A stretch of DNA of 33,380 nucleotides from Methanobacterium sp. (lineage in GTDB: Archaea > Methanobacteriota > Methanobacteria > Methanobacteriales > Methanobacteriaceae), in NCBI GenBank assembly GCA_003151535.1, contig PLXT01000030.1:57600-90979 (forward strand), written 5' to 3'. Positions 1 through 8,055 of this stretch are shown one piece after another; position 1 is the stretch's first letter; every line of letters starts with the position of its first letter. The notes below the pieces were generated by a model. The model had not been told where the DNA came from. It saw only the letters and a program-made list of their open reading frames with translations, and searched no databases. A program made the position numbers and the translations under genes.

Positions 1-525
1 GTCATAATACATGGACCGGTTTTTATTGGGAAAAATACCATAGTTAGATCAGGTACATATATAATGGGACCCGTATATATCGGAGAAAATTGTGACATAG
101 GTCCAAACACATTATTAAGAAAATATACAAGTTTAGGCAATAATGTTAGCTCTGGAAATGCAGTTGAAATTAAAAATTCTATCATAATGGACCATACTAA
201 TATAAATCATCTTACCTATGTTGGAGATTCCATAATTGGATCTAAATGCAATATTGCTGCAGGAACTAATATTGCAAATCTACGATTTGATGATGGAAAC
301 GTTAAAATTAGAGTTAAAGGTGACAAAATAGATTCTGGACGCCGTAAAATGGGAGTTGTCTTTGGAGATGGAGTAAAAACTGGTATAAACTCTAGTTTCA
401 ATCCGGGAGTGAAAATAGGAGTTAACTCAAGGATTGGTGCAGGAGCAATTGTTAGCAAAGATCTAGAGTCAAACAAGGTTTTGATACCTCTACAAGAACA
501 CCAAATTATTGATAATAACAGATAA
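1..525 (+). CDS. glmU: GlmU-like sugar-1-phosphate nucleotidylyltransferase/acetyltransferase, C-terminal part (5' end outside window)
   Basis: The frame is open from base 1 and ends at TAA 523-525, so only the C-terminal ~174 codons are present. The visible protein is a left-handed beta-helix: repeated [IV]-G-x4 hexapeptides (GPVFIGKN, GPVYIGEN, IGVNSRIGAGAIV). The segment NLRFDDGNVKI...GRRKMGVVFGDGVKTGINSSFNPGVKIG matches archaeal GlmU-like enzymes, which join a nucleotidyltransferase domain to an acyltransferase helix and make UDP-GlcNAc-type sugars for cell-surface glycans. The nucleotidyltransferase half is not visible, so substrate is inferred from the family. The next gene starts 61 bp downstream on the same strand. 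Confidence 0.8.
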   Translation, partial: VIIHGPVFIGKNTIVRSGTYIMGPVYIGENCDIGPNTLLRKYTSLGNNVSSGNAVEIKNSIIMDHTNINHLTYVGDSIIGSKCNIAAGTNIANLRFDDGNVKIRVKGDKIDSGRRKMGVVFGDGVKTGINSSFNPGVKIGVNSRIGAGAIVSKDLESNKVLIPLQEHQIIDNNR

Positions 526-586
526 AAGCAACACAGATTACAAAGTATTGAGTAAATAGATTTATGATTACAAAAAGGAAGATAAC

Positions 587-1069
587 ATGAACAATGAAAG
601 CGTTGTTGTATTTAAAGGTGCAGTTATAGATGGAAAGGTTAGCATTGATAATAAATCATCAGTATGGTTTAATGCAGTTTTAAGAGGAGATATTGAACCT
701 TTAAAGATCGGCAAATGTTCAAATGTTCAGGATAATTGTGTTTTACATTCATCAAAAGGTTATCCATTGAAGATCGGGAATTATGTATCTGTTGGACACG
801 CAGCTGTTCTTCATGGTTGCAAGATCGAAGATAACTGTATAATCGGGATGAATGCTACTGTTCTTAATGGTGCAACCGTAAAGAAAAATAGCATAGTTGG
901 TGCGGGAGCAGTAGTAACGGAGGGACATGAATTTCCTGAAAATAGTTTAATACTAGGTGTTCCTGCAAAAGCTGCTAGAACACTTAACGAAGATCAAATT
1001 AAGAGTATAAAAGATAATGCAATCACATATGTTGAAATGGCAAGAATGAAGAGTGAATTCAATGATTAA
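587..1069 (+). CDS. Gamma-carbonic-anhydrase-like hexapeptide protein
   Basis: 160 residues of left-handed beta-helix. Gamma-CA/CaiE/PaaY-type landmarks are present: RGD at 33-35, NVQDNCVLH with His54, and GHAAVLHGC with His71 and His76. These three His match the zinc ligands of the family, so metal binding is likely. C-terminal helix 135-158 is the usual trimer-packing helix. An AAGGAAG ribosome site precedes ATG 587. Many members of this family have no proven carbonic anhydrase activity, so the reaction (CO2 hydration) is inference. The gene overlaps the start region of hisC and follows another hexapeptide protein in the same transcription unit. Confidence 0.85.
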   Translation: MNNESVVVFKGAVIDGKVSIDNKSSVWFNAVLRGDIEPLKIGKCSNVQDNCVLHSSKGYPLKIGNYVSVGHAAVLHGCKIEDNCIIGMNATVLNGATVKKNSIVGAGAVVTEGHEFPENSLILGVPAKAARTLNEDQIKSIKDNAITYVEMARMKSEFND

Positions 1070-2162
1070 CCCTAGTAAAGTTGTGAAAAAACTTGATCCT
1101 TATGTTCCTGGCAGATCTATCGAGGAAATAGCTGCTAATTATGATCTAGAACCTAAAAAAATAATAAAACTCGGCTCAAATGAGAATCCAATTGGACCAT
1201 CTCCCATGGCAGTAGAAGCTTTAACAAAGAATCTTAAACTCATAAGTCAATATCCCGAAACAAATTTAGATAGTTTAATCAAAGATATTGCATCATATTC
1301 TGGTGTTTCCACATCAAATGTCATTTTAGGTGGAGATGGAGCTGATGAGATACTAGATGTGCTTGGAAAAGCTTTTATAGAACCTGGAAATGAATTTATA
1401 GTCCCAATTCCCAGTTACATGTACTATGAATACACACTCACAATCCAAGATGCTATTCCAGTATACGCTAAGTGGGATGTGCCATCTAATACTTTAGATG
1501 TTAACTCTGTGATTCAAGCCATAAACACTAAAACAAAGCTTATATTTCTTTGTACACCAAACAACCCCACAGGTGGGTTAATAAGTAAAGAAGATATCAA
1601 GAAGGTACTAGAAAGTACAGATGCAGTTGTAGTTGTAGATGAAGCATATTATGAATTTTCAGGGGTTAACAATGTTGATCTTTTAGATGAATACAAAAAC
1701 CTGTTCATTCTAAGAACATTTTCAAAAGTTTTAGGTCTTGCAGGTATGAGAATAGGTTATGGATTATCAAATCCAGAGATTATTGAATATATGTACCGTG
1801 TTAAACCAGTTTTTAGCTTAACGAAACTTTCAGAGGTAGCAGCATCAGCCACACTCAAAGACCATGAATACATTAAAAAATCAACTGAGGTAAGTATCGA
1901 AAGCAGGGAATTTCTTTACAGATCAATGTCAACATTCAAGAATCTTAAGGTTTATAAATCACAAGCCAATTATATGCTGGTCGATATTCGACAAACAGGA
2001 TTAACTGCCAAGGATTTAAGTGAAAAACTCATGCAAAGGGGAGTAATAGTTAGAGACTGCACTTCTTTTAAGGGGCTTGATGAATACTGGATAAGGGTCA
2101 GTGTAGGAACACTTGAAAACGATGCAAAATTTATAAAAATTCTTAAGGGTATAATTGGATGA
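1062..2162 (+). CDS. hisC: Histidinol-phosphate aminotransferase HisC
   Basis: PLP-dependent fold-type I aminotransferase that converts imidazole-acetol phosphate and glutamate to histidinol phosphate in histidine synthesis. The sequence has the N-terminal KLGSNENPIGPSP, the CTPNNPTGG loop, DEAYYEF and the PLP-binding lysine in RTFSKVLGLAGMRIGYG (Lys222 counting from ATG 1062). Length (366 aa) is normal. A GTG at 1053 is also in frame, but ATG 1062 has GAGTGA placed 5 bp upstream and is preferred. The gene overlaps the end of the carbonic-anhydrase-like gene by 8 bp, which suggests translational coupling. No other his genes are nearby. Confidence 0.92.
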   Translation: MINPSKVVKKLDPYVPGRSIEEIAANYDLEPKKIIKLGSNENPIGPSPMAVEALTKNLKLISQYPETNLDSLIKDIASYSGVSTSNVILGGDGADEILDVLGKAFIEPGNEFIVPIPSYMYYEYTLTIQDAIPVYAKWDVPSNTLDVNSVIQAINTKTKLIFLCTPNNPTGGLISKEDIKKVLESTDAVVVVDEAYYEFSGVNNVDLLDEYKNLFILRTFSKVLGLAGMRIGYGLSNPEIIEYMYRVKPVFSLTKLSEVAASATLKDHEYIKKSTEVSIESREFLYRSMSTFKNLKVYKSQANYMLVDIRQTGLTAKDLSEKLMQRGVIVRDCTSFKGLDEYWIRVSVGTLENDAKFIKILKGIIG

Positions 2163-2192
2163 AATAAATCATAAAATGTATGGGACAACTAT

Positions 2193-2927
2193 ATGACCTT
2201 ATTAAATCCAAAAAAGAGCACAGATACAATCGACATTGGTGGAATTCTTGTTTCAACAATTGAGTATACTGGTAAAATTTCACTTGTTATATTTACAGCA
2301 GGATGCATGTTAAGATGTCCTTACTGCCATAATCCGGGGTTAATTGAGGGTGGAAATCAAAGAAAAATAAGTGAAATTTATAATAAGATAGATGATTCCA
2401 TTGATTTCATTGATAGTGTTGTTTTAACTGGCGGAGAACCATCATTCCAACACGAAGAAGTAACTAAAATTTTAAGATACTGTAAAAAATTAGGACTCAA
2501 TACTAAACTGGATACCAATGGATATTATCCCGAAAAATTAGAAGAGTTATTGGATATTGTTGATTATGTTGCATTCGATGTTAAAGCCCCTTTTAAGAAG
2601 TATAAAAAAGTTATAGGTGTAGATATAGGTGAAAATGTACGAAAAAGTATTCAAGTATGTTTAAAATCTAATGTTTATTTAGAATGTAGAACAACTTACG
2701 TTCCTGGACTTTTGGTTCCTGAAGATATCATGGATATAGCAAAAAATATTGAATGTGATGTTTACACAATTCAACAGTTTAATAACAAAACAGTACTGGA
2801 TGAAAAACTCAAAAAGATCCAGAGTCCTTCCAGAAAAGAACTTTTTGATATTGCTGAATCAATTAAACCATATCAAAACAATATAAAAATAAAAACCTCT
2901 GAATTTGGGGATGAAACAATTAAATAA
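2193..2927 (+). CDS. nrdG: Radical SAM activating enzyme, NrdG type (anaerobic ribonucleotide reductase activase)
   Basis: 244 residues. The radical SAM cluster motif is AGCMLRCPYCHNP, with Cys38, Cys42 and Cys45 (CxxxCxxC) binding the 4Fe-4S cluster. GGEPSFQ follows as the SAM-contact motif. Archaeal members of this group are annotated as activases of the class III ribonucleotide reductase, generating the glycyl radical; pyruvate-formate-lyase-activase homologues look alike, and no reductase gene is in the window to settle the partner. It lies 30 bp after hisC on the same strand, so probably cotranscribed. Confidence 0.82.
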   Translation: MTLLNPKKSTDTIDIGGILVSTIEYTGKISLVIFTAGCMLRCPYCHNPGLIEGGNQRKISEIYNKIDDSIDFIDSVVLTGGEPSFQHEEVTKILRYCKKLGLNTKLDTNGYYPEKLEELLDIVDYVAFDVKAPFKKYKKVIGVDIGENVRKSIQVCLKSNVYLECRTTYVPGLLVPEDIMDIAKNIECDVYTIQQFNNKTVLDEKLKKIQSPSRKELFDIAESIKPYQNNIKIKTSEFGDETIK

Positions 2928-2966
2928 CATTTAAGATGATATCAATGATAATATAGTTAATCTAAA

Positions 2967-4121
2967 TTGAATTTAAGGGGGATTCCTATACCAATCTTAC
3001 TCTTTGGAAGCCGTCACGTCGAACTTATAACTGGTAAAAAGACAGCAACTATCAGAAAACTCTGGAAAAAACCATTGTCTCCAGGTGATAGATTACATTG
3101 TTACTGGAACCTTGTTTCAAAGGAGCGGAAAAAGCTTTTTGAATCTAGAGTTACTGATGTAGAGGTCATTAAATTTGGAGATCTCATCAAAAATGATTCT
3201 TTAGCACACGAAGAAGGATATAGAAATGCAAAAGAGCTTGAAGTCGATTTCAAAAAAATCTATCCTGAGGATACTGCCGATTCCTCTTTATTCCAAGTTA
3301 TAAGGTTTAAAAAGTTGCCGATTGAAGATTGGGAAGGAAAGAAAATAGATGAAAAATCTATGATAACAAAACGTGCAGATATTCTTTTTGATGTGGGTAA
3401 ATTCAATAAATCGGTTATATGTTATAGTGCGGCTCTAAAATTCGATCCAAATGATGTTTATTTATTAAATAAAAAGGGAGATAACCTATCACGTTTAGGA
3501 AAGTTTGAGGAAGCCATTGAATGTTATGATAAGGCTATTAAACTCGATGACCATAATGAGTATATTTATAATAACAAAGCGATAGCACTTCTTAACTCAA
3601 ACCAGCCACAAAAAGCCCTTAAATGTAGCAATAAAGCTATGGAAATTAATAATAAGAATGAATTTGTTTTTTACTGGCGGGGTTTTATCTTGGAAATGCT
3701 TGGAAAATTTGATTCCGCTCTGCAATGTTATAATGATATTTTAGAAATGAATCCTGAAGATCCGGATGTATGGAATGCAAAGGGAAATATACTATCAGAA
3801 CTTGAAAGAACAGAAGAAGCTCTTTTTTGTTATGAAAAGGCTCTAGAACTTTGTCTTGAAGAACCTCCAGATGCGGCTATGTGGAATCGTAAAGGTAATG
3901 CATTAATGGAACTTGGTAGATTTGAAGAAGCTCTTCATTGCTATGATGAAGCATTAAATATGGAAAATGAAAATGATGCATTTATATGTAATAAAGGAGT
4001 TGCTTTTTTAGAATTAGGCAAATATAACGATGCAATTGAATGTTTTAGAAAAGCCCTAGTTATAAATCCTTCTAATGAAGATGCTAGAATACTCAAAGAT
4101 GAATGTTTAGAGAACCTATAA
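2967..4121 (+). CDS. ASCH domain protein with seven C-terminal TPR repeats
   Basis: 384 residues. Residues 1-~120 look like an ASCH (PUA-like) domain: ITGKKTATIRK, then LSPGDRLHCYW and a terminal LFQVIRFKKL strand. ASCH domains are linked to RNA or nucleoside binding. Residues ~130-384 contain seven TPR units of ~34 residues (for example KFEEAIECYDKAIKLD, RFEEALHCYDEALNME), a protein-binding solenoid. The start is TTG 2967 with no clear ribosome site; an in-frame stop at 2958 rules out anything further upstream. Target and function are unknown. The fusion suggests an RNA- or nucleoside-sensing module tethered to a scaffold (inference). Confidence 0.75.
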   Translation: MNLRGIPIPILLFGSRHVELITGKKTATIRKLWKKPLSPGDRLHCYWNLVSKERKKLFESRVTDVEVIKFGDLIKNDSLAHEEGYRNAKELEVDFKKIYPEDTADSSLFQVIRFKKLPIEDWEGKKIDEKSMITKRADILFDVGKFNKSVICYSAALKFDPNDVYLLNKKGDNLSRLGKFEEAIECYDKAIKLDDHNEYIYNNKAIALLNSNQPQKALKCSNKAMEINNKNEFVFYWRGFILEMLGKFDSALQCYNDILEMNPEDPDVWNAKGNILSELERTEEALFCYEKALELCLEEPPDAAMWNRKGNALMELGRFEEALHCYDEALNMENENDAFICNKGVAFLELGKYNDAIECFRKALVINPSNEDARILKDECLENL

Positions 4122-4217
4122 TAAAAGTTAATATTACGTTATTTAATAATCATATTCAAGAATTAAAAAGATAAAAAAAGTTTGTAATCTTTGTTATTTG
4201 AATAATTTAGGAATATA

Positions 4218-4862
4218 ATGTTGGACAAATTAGAAATGGCTCGTGATTGGTTTTTAAACCAATCAAATCCAGTTAAACTGGGAATTGTTATCTCTATAAG
4301 CGTGCTTATTATTTTAATAATCTTTATGCTTTTAAGTTTTATTTTGCCAAATGATACACCCTTAACCGGTGATGCACTTGTTAAATATGAAGCTTCGTGT
4401 AATGTTATTAGTTTTCAAGATTTAAACAGTAATTTAAATAAATATAATGGCCAACATTTCAAGTTTACAGGACAGATAGTTCAGATAAATGAAAATTATG
4501 GTTTGACCGATATAGTTCTTGCAGTTACACAAGTAAATGGAGGATGGTCCCCTTCTGATCTAATATTTGTTACTTACAATGCAAAAACAACATTTAATGT
4601 GGGAGATGTAATCAATGTTTATGGGGAGGTTTCTGGTAGTTATAATTACATATCAGCATCACTTGGAGAGTTAAATATTCCAAAAATCACAGCTAGATAT
4701 ATTGAATTAGAACCTATTACCGGATCAACAATTGTTCCTGTTCCATTTACAGGTATACCAACTAACAACTCAAATAATACAACAAATACCTCTGGATCCG
4801 GAACTGTTACTCCTACAACTCCTATAAACAATAACACTTCACATTCCACAAAACCCATTTAA
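4218..4862 (+). CDS. Membrane-anchored OB-fold (tRNA_anti-like) protein with Thr/Asn/Ser-rich tail
   Basis: 214 residues. A hydrophobic segment at ~21-43 is flanked by a short N-terminal region, so it is probably a signal anchor. Residues ~60-165 read as a beta-barrel: LNKYNGQHFKFTGQIVQI, then VGDVINVYGEVSGSYNY, the pattern of OB-fold tRNA_anti-like domains in prokaryotic surface proteins. The tail (~175-214) is low-complexity Thr/Asn/Ser/Pro with several N-x-S/T sequons, which may be glycosylated outside the cell. No enzymatic motif is visible. Start ATG 4218 is preceded by TTAGGA. Function unknown. Confidence 0.68.
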   Translation: MLDKLEMARDWFLNQSNPVKLGIVISISVLIILIIFMLLSFILPNDTPLTGDALVKYEASCNVISFQDLNSNLNKYNGQHFKFTGQIVQINENYGLTDIVLAVTQVNGGWSPSDLIFVTYNAKTTFNVGDVINVYGEVSGSYNYISASLGELNIPKITARYIELEPITGSTIVPVPFTGIPTNNSNNTTNTSGSGTVTPTTPINNNTSHSTKPI

Positions 4863-4912
4863 TTGAGATTTGGTTTATAAAATTAGTTGATAATTAAAAT
4901 TGGGTGTAAAAT

Positions 4913-5227
4913 ATGAATGATTTTGGATACTACATCAAACAAAATACGGTGAAGTTTGTTTACTTTGGATCAGTGAAAAAGGAAGTTCGTGTGTTTGGAA
5001 ATTTTATGGGATGGTCAGAAAATGATCTAGAATGGAAAATGCATTATAATCTTGAAAATGATGATTGGGAATTAGAAGTATTGATCAGTAAGATCAAAAG
5101 TGGAAATACAGATGATTTTTATGAATTCACATTTATTGTTGATGGTGATTGGATAAATGCTGATAAAAATACTCCAAATCTTAATTTTTGTCCCGGCTAT
5201 GGTTACAGGTATTTTTTAAACATTTAA
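4913..5227 (+). CDS. Stand-alone CBM48/E-set glycogen-binding-like protein
   Basis: 104 residues, a single domain. KFVYFGSVKKEVRVFGNFMGWS (Trp34) followed by WELEVLISKIKSG, FYEFTFIVDGDWINAD and PNLNFCPGYGYRYFLNI follows the early-set/CBM48 pattern seen in AMPK beta subunits and in isoamylase and branching-enzyme N-termini. No catalytic domain is attached. It may bind alpha-glucan or act as an interaction module (inference). ATG 4913 is preceded by GGGTGT. An IS630 element begins ~22 bp after the stop. Confidence 0.7.
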   Translation: MNDFGYYIKQNTVKFVYFGSVKKEVRVFGNFMGWSENDLEWKMHYNLENDDWELEVLISKIKSGNTDDFYEFTFIVDGDWINADKNTPNLNFCPGYGYRYFLNI

Positions 5228-5261
5228 ATGTTTTTTTTAAAATTAATATATAGTTAAATAC

Positions 5262-6283
5262 TTATTTTTTTATACTTTTTGGTAAGAATTTGTTTATCCA
5301 GCTATGTGCGTAAGTGAGAGATTGAGAGCGGTTTTTAAAGTTTTTTTCGATTAAATTTTTTAGTTGTTCTTGTTTTTTGATAAATATTGGTGATAATTCT
5401 CTTTTAACAGATTTCCAGATGTATTCTATGGGATTGAGGTGTGGTGAGTATGGAGGTAAGAATACAAGGTCTATATTGAGTTTTTCGGCTGTTTCTGTGG
5501 TTAGTTTAGCATGATGAGATCTGAAGTTGTCGAGGATTATCATTATCCGTCCATAAGGGTTTATAGTTCGTATTTGTTTTATGAATTCTGTTATGTCTTC
5601 TTTTTTTGAGTGTTCTTTGAAATCTATTGTGCTTTGTCCTTTTATGGCATAAAATCCATATGTATTGGCTTTAAGGCGTGTAGTATTTTTTGTTATTACA
5701 GGTTTGGTGAGTGACCATAATTTTTGTGTGTTTGCAGTGCTTTGTGGTGAGCATTCATCAAAAAATCCTATAATATCAGGTTTTTTCGCTAATGCTTGAT
5801 CTACGTTTTTTTTAACTGTTCTTCAGCATCTACAGGTCTGCGGTAATCTTTCGGATAGGGCCTTGCGAATTTCAGTCCTATACTTCTTAGAATAGTTCTA
5901 ACATGTTTTTCAGAGAATTCAATACCAAATTCATCTTTTATTAATTGCTTAATTTCTTTGGTGGTCCAATCATCTCTTTTGGTCAATATCTCTTTTAATT
6001 CAATTTTCTGTTCATCTGAAATTTGTGCTGGTCTCCCACCACCGTATTTGGGTATTAATCCTCCATATCCTTCTTCATTCCAACGGTCTTGCCAAATATA
6101 ACCCACACGTTTAGTAACACCAGATTTAGAGGCAGCCAATTCAACAGAATCTCCCAAATATCTGTTACGAATGAAATGTAACCTGTTTAAAACTTTAACA
6201 TCTAACTCCAAACTTTTAATACGTTTATCAAGTTCTTCAACAGGCATCTTCCGTTTTATACCAATTCTATCCCATTTAGCCAT
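5262..6283 (-). CDS. IS630-family transposase, two frames joined by a probable programmed -1 frameshift
   Basis: The first frame (6283 to 5801, 160 aa) holds the paired helix-turn-helix DNA-binding region (LAASKSGVTKRVGYIWQDRW and TKEIKQLIKDEFGIEFSEKHVRTIL). It ends just after A AAA AAA in an A8 tract (T5806-5813 on + strand). A -1 slip there continues through an open frame to the stop at 5262-5264, giving about 340 aa, the usual family size. The full DDE triad is then present: Asp in IIGFFDECSP, Asp in IMIILDNFRSHHA and Glu in NPIEYIWKSVKR. I translated the linking segment 5544-5819 and found no stop in the shifted frame. No ribosome site is evident before ATG 6283. Confidence 0.85.
5806..5813 (-). 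promoter_or_regulatory. A8 slippery tract for -1 frameshift in transposase
   Basis: On the minus strand the 0 frame reads TTA AAA AAA ACG TAG, a canonical A AAA AAA heptamer immediately before a stop. The -1 frame reads AAA AAC GTA and leads into the DDE half of the transposase. IS630 elements are known to use frameshifting at A tracts. No stimulatory structure was worked out. Confidence 0.65.
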
Positions 6284-6345
6284 AATAATTAATATACATA
6301 ACTAAGTATAAATAGTTTAGTATTTAACTATAATTAGATATATTT

Positions 6346-7512
6346 CTATATCTTTAAAAATCCCCAGGGTGCCAAAGAAGTTGCAAGCATAACAGTATTT
6401 ATATCTCGATGTTCTATCCAATTTCTTGTTTTCCTGTTGTTTTCATCTAACCAGAATTTTTCTATGGTTTCTCCAAGATCACTATATTTATCCAATTCAT
6501 TTAATATGTTTTCTAAAGATTCTCTTGAAAATTTAGAATTGTTCCTTATTAAATCTCTGATGATTACCAATCCCTTCAAACCTATTGAAAGACCTAATTC
6601 TCTAAATGCTAGACGGTAGTTTGCTGATAATCCCATGGGATTATCTGAAATGTAAGATCTGAGCCCCATAAGAGACGAATCTAAAACTGTTTCAAGGAGT
6701 TCAAATAGGTTAGATCCACGATCTATTAATTGTGTTATCAGAGTAGCATCGGTTAAAAGTCCTCCTATACCCAATGGATCATCTGTTACCATAGACATGC
6801 CCATGCATATATTTTTCATGTCCTTCAATTCATAATTTAGGGGATTTTCAATTTTGTCTATCAAATCCAAATTATTTATTTCACTTTGAATTTCATTATA
6901 GGTTATATATCCATCTAAGGGATCATGTTGCCCCATGGATGGTACTAACGCACGATTTAGATCTATACTCATTTTCCAGTACATCCTCTTTCTTATGCTT
7001 TGGTTGGGCAAATAAGTAAAGTGTTTGTGTGCTGTTTTTGCAAGTTCCATGCCCCATTTAAGGTATTTTATATTTTCAGTAACTAATGAAGTCTTGTTTA
7101 AGGCATGCATCCACTTTGTTAGGTAATGATAATATTGTCCGTCCATATCCCACTCAAGACGTTCGTTAAATGGTTCATTCGGATTACGTTCATTTATTTC
7201 TTTACCTATCCGTAATCCACCTTGTGTTGGATGATTTTCACCTTCTACAATATCCAGACCGCTTATCCAACCATGTTTTTTATTATCTGTACGATATTGT
7301 CCAAGTATGTGATGTACTTGGTAAATGAGTCTTAGTGCCAAATTTAAATATTTTTTTTCACTAGTACGATTATAAAGTTCTAGAAAGTTACAAACAGCAA
7401 ATGCATCAGTCCATAAATAACGTTTAGGATGATTACTTTCAGGTTCAAGTCCCGTATTACTTGAAAATTCAGTCATGAAATCCTTTAATATTGTTGTTGA
7501 ATTTTGTTTCAT
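6346..7512 (-). CDS. Unrecognised 388-aa predominantly helical protein, possibly (alpha/alpha)6-toroid
   Basis: I do not recognise the family with confidence. The sequence begins after a short leader with KRYLWTDAFAVCNFLELY, then repeated helical pairs (YLNLALRLIYQVHHIL, KYLKWGMELAKTAHKHF), with conserved-looking HGWISGL, EGENHPTQGGLRIGK, EWDMDGQYYHYLTKWMHAL, SMGQHDPLDGY and a final TVMLATSLAPWGFL. Alternating helices with aromatic, Asp and Glu patches recall six-hairpin glycosidase or epimerase toroids, but no catalytic pair can be assigned. No signal peptide or membrane span. It diverges from the arsR-type gene, so the dyad at 7615-7642 could influence both. The IS630 end lies 13 bp beyond its stop. 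Confidence 0.6.
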   Translation of the reverse strand: MKQNSTTILKDFMTEFSSNTGLEPESNHPKRYLWTDAFAVCNFLELYNRTSEKKYLNLALRLIYQVHHILGQYRTDNKKHGWISGLDIVEGENHPTQGGLRIGKEINERNPNEPFNERLEWDMDGQYYHYLTKWMHALNKTSLVTENIKYLKWGMELAKTAHKHFTYLPNQSIRKRMYWKMSIDLNRALVPSMGQHDPLDGYITYNEIQSEINNLDLIDKIENPLNYELKDMKNICMGMSMVTDDPLGIGGLLTDATLITQLIDRGSNLFELLETVLDSSLMGLRSYISDNPMGLSANYRLAFRELGLSIGLKGLVIIRDLIRNNSKFSRESLENILNELDKYSDLGETIEKFWLDENNRKTRNWIEHRDINTVMLATSLAPWGFLKI

Positions 7513-7614
7513 TTTTTTACTTCTATTCTTCTAAAACCAACATTGTTGATATTATAACTTATAATCAAAAATTAATAATTCTTTCGAGATTTTTAAAATA
7601 TTTGCATAATAGAA

Positions 7615-7642
7615 AAGTATATAAGCATATACGTATATACTT
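7615..7642 (+). promoter_or_regulatory. Overlapping TATA box and dyad/tandem-repeat operator of the arsR-lon unit
   Basis: AAGTATATA (7615-7623) and TATATACTT (7634-7642) are perfect inverted arms. Inside, three tandem 8-mers run GTATATAA, GCATATAC, GTATATAC from 7617 to 7640, and ATATACGTATAT (7627-7638) is itself palindromic. The first unit doubles as a TATA box. With transcription starting ~25 bp downstream, the start falls near ATG 7650, which suggests a leaderless message. This is a typical position for autorepression by the ArsR-type protein encoded next (inference). Confidence 0.6.
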
Positions 7643-7649
7643 ATGAAAC

Positions 7650-7997
7650 ATGATGTTGAGGATGAATTCTGAACATGGCGATGAAGATCTTTCAGAAGAA
7701 TTGGAAGAGCTATTCAAGGCACTAGGCAATATTAACAGACTAATATTGATCTACAACCTCGCATCTGGTGAAAAGGAAAAGTTTAGCGTTACTGAAATGG
7801 CTAAAATGATGGGTTGTACACAACCTGCAGCATCACAACATCTTAAAGTACTAAAAACTGTTAAGATCCTCAACGCAAAAAAGCAAGGCAATTACATCTA
7901 CTACACCTTTAACCAGAACGCCTTATTAAAACACAAAGAAAAGATTGATTTTTTATTTAAATGTGTTTTAACAAAATGCAAAAAATTAGAAGAATAA
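7650..7997 (+). CDS. ArsR-family winged-helix transcriptional regulator
   Basis: 115 residues. Residues ~18-98 form a winged helix: LFKALGNINRLILIYNL, the recognition region FSVTEMAKMMGCTQPAASQHLKVLKTVKILNAKKQGNYIYYTF. The metal-binding ELCVCDL motif of ArsR/SmtB sensors is absent; only Cys56 and the C-terminal pair Cys105/Cys110 are available, so the signal need not be a metal. No ribosome site precedes ATG 7650 and a leaderless transcript fits the promoter spacing; ATG 7662 is an alternative. It is followed after 58 bp by lon on the same strand and is the natural candidate regulator of lon and of itself. Confidence 0.85.
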   Translation: MMLRMNSEHGDEDLSEELEELFKALGNINRLILIYNLASGEKEKFSVTEMAKMMGCTQPAASQHLKVLKTVKILNAKKQGNYIYYTFNQNALLKHKEKIDFLFKCVLTKCKKLEE

Positions 7998-8055
7998 AAT
8001 TCAAATGGCCAATATTAAAGCCTTATAATCAAATTTACACATTCCGAGTGATACC

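Larger units (their letters stand above)
5249..6332 (-). mobile_element. Complete IS630-family insertion sequence
   Basis: Inverted ends are at 5249-5275 and 6306-6332. The outer 14 bases are identical (TATAGTTAAATACT) and the inner seven (TTTATAC) also match, 23 of 27 in all. The outermost TA at each end fits the TA target duplication of IS630/Tc1/mariner elements, giving a core of about 1,080 bp at 5251-6330. The element carries one transposase read through a -1 frameshift. It sits between the CBM48-like gene and the 3' end of the helical-protein gene and interrupts neither. Confidence 0.85.

Noticed and set aside
5262..6283. Transposase as a frameshifted pseudogene
   Set aside because: The shift is exactly -1 at a canonical slippery heptamer, the joined frame is open throughout, the length is normal and all three catalytic acids are present.
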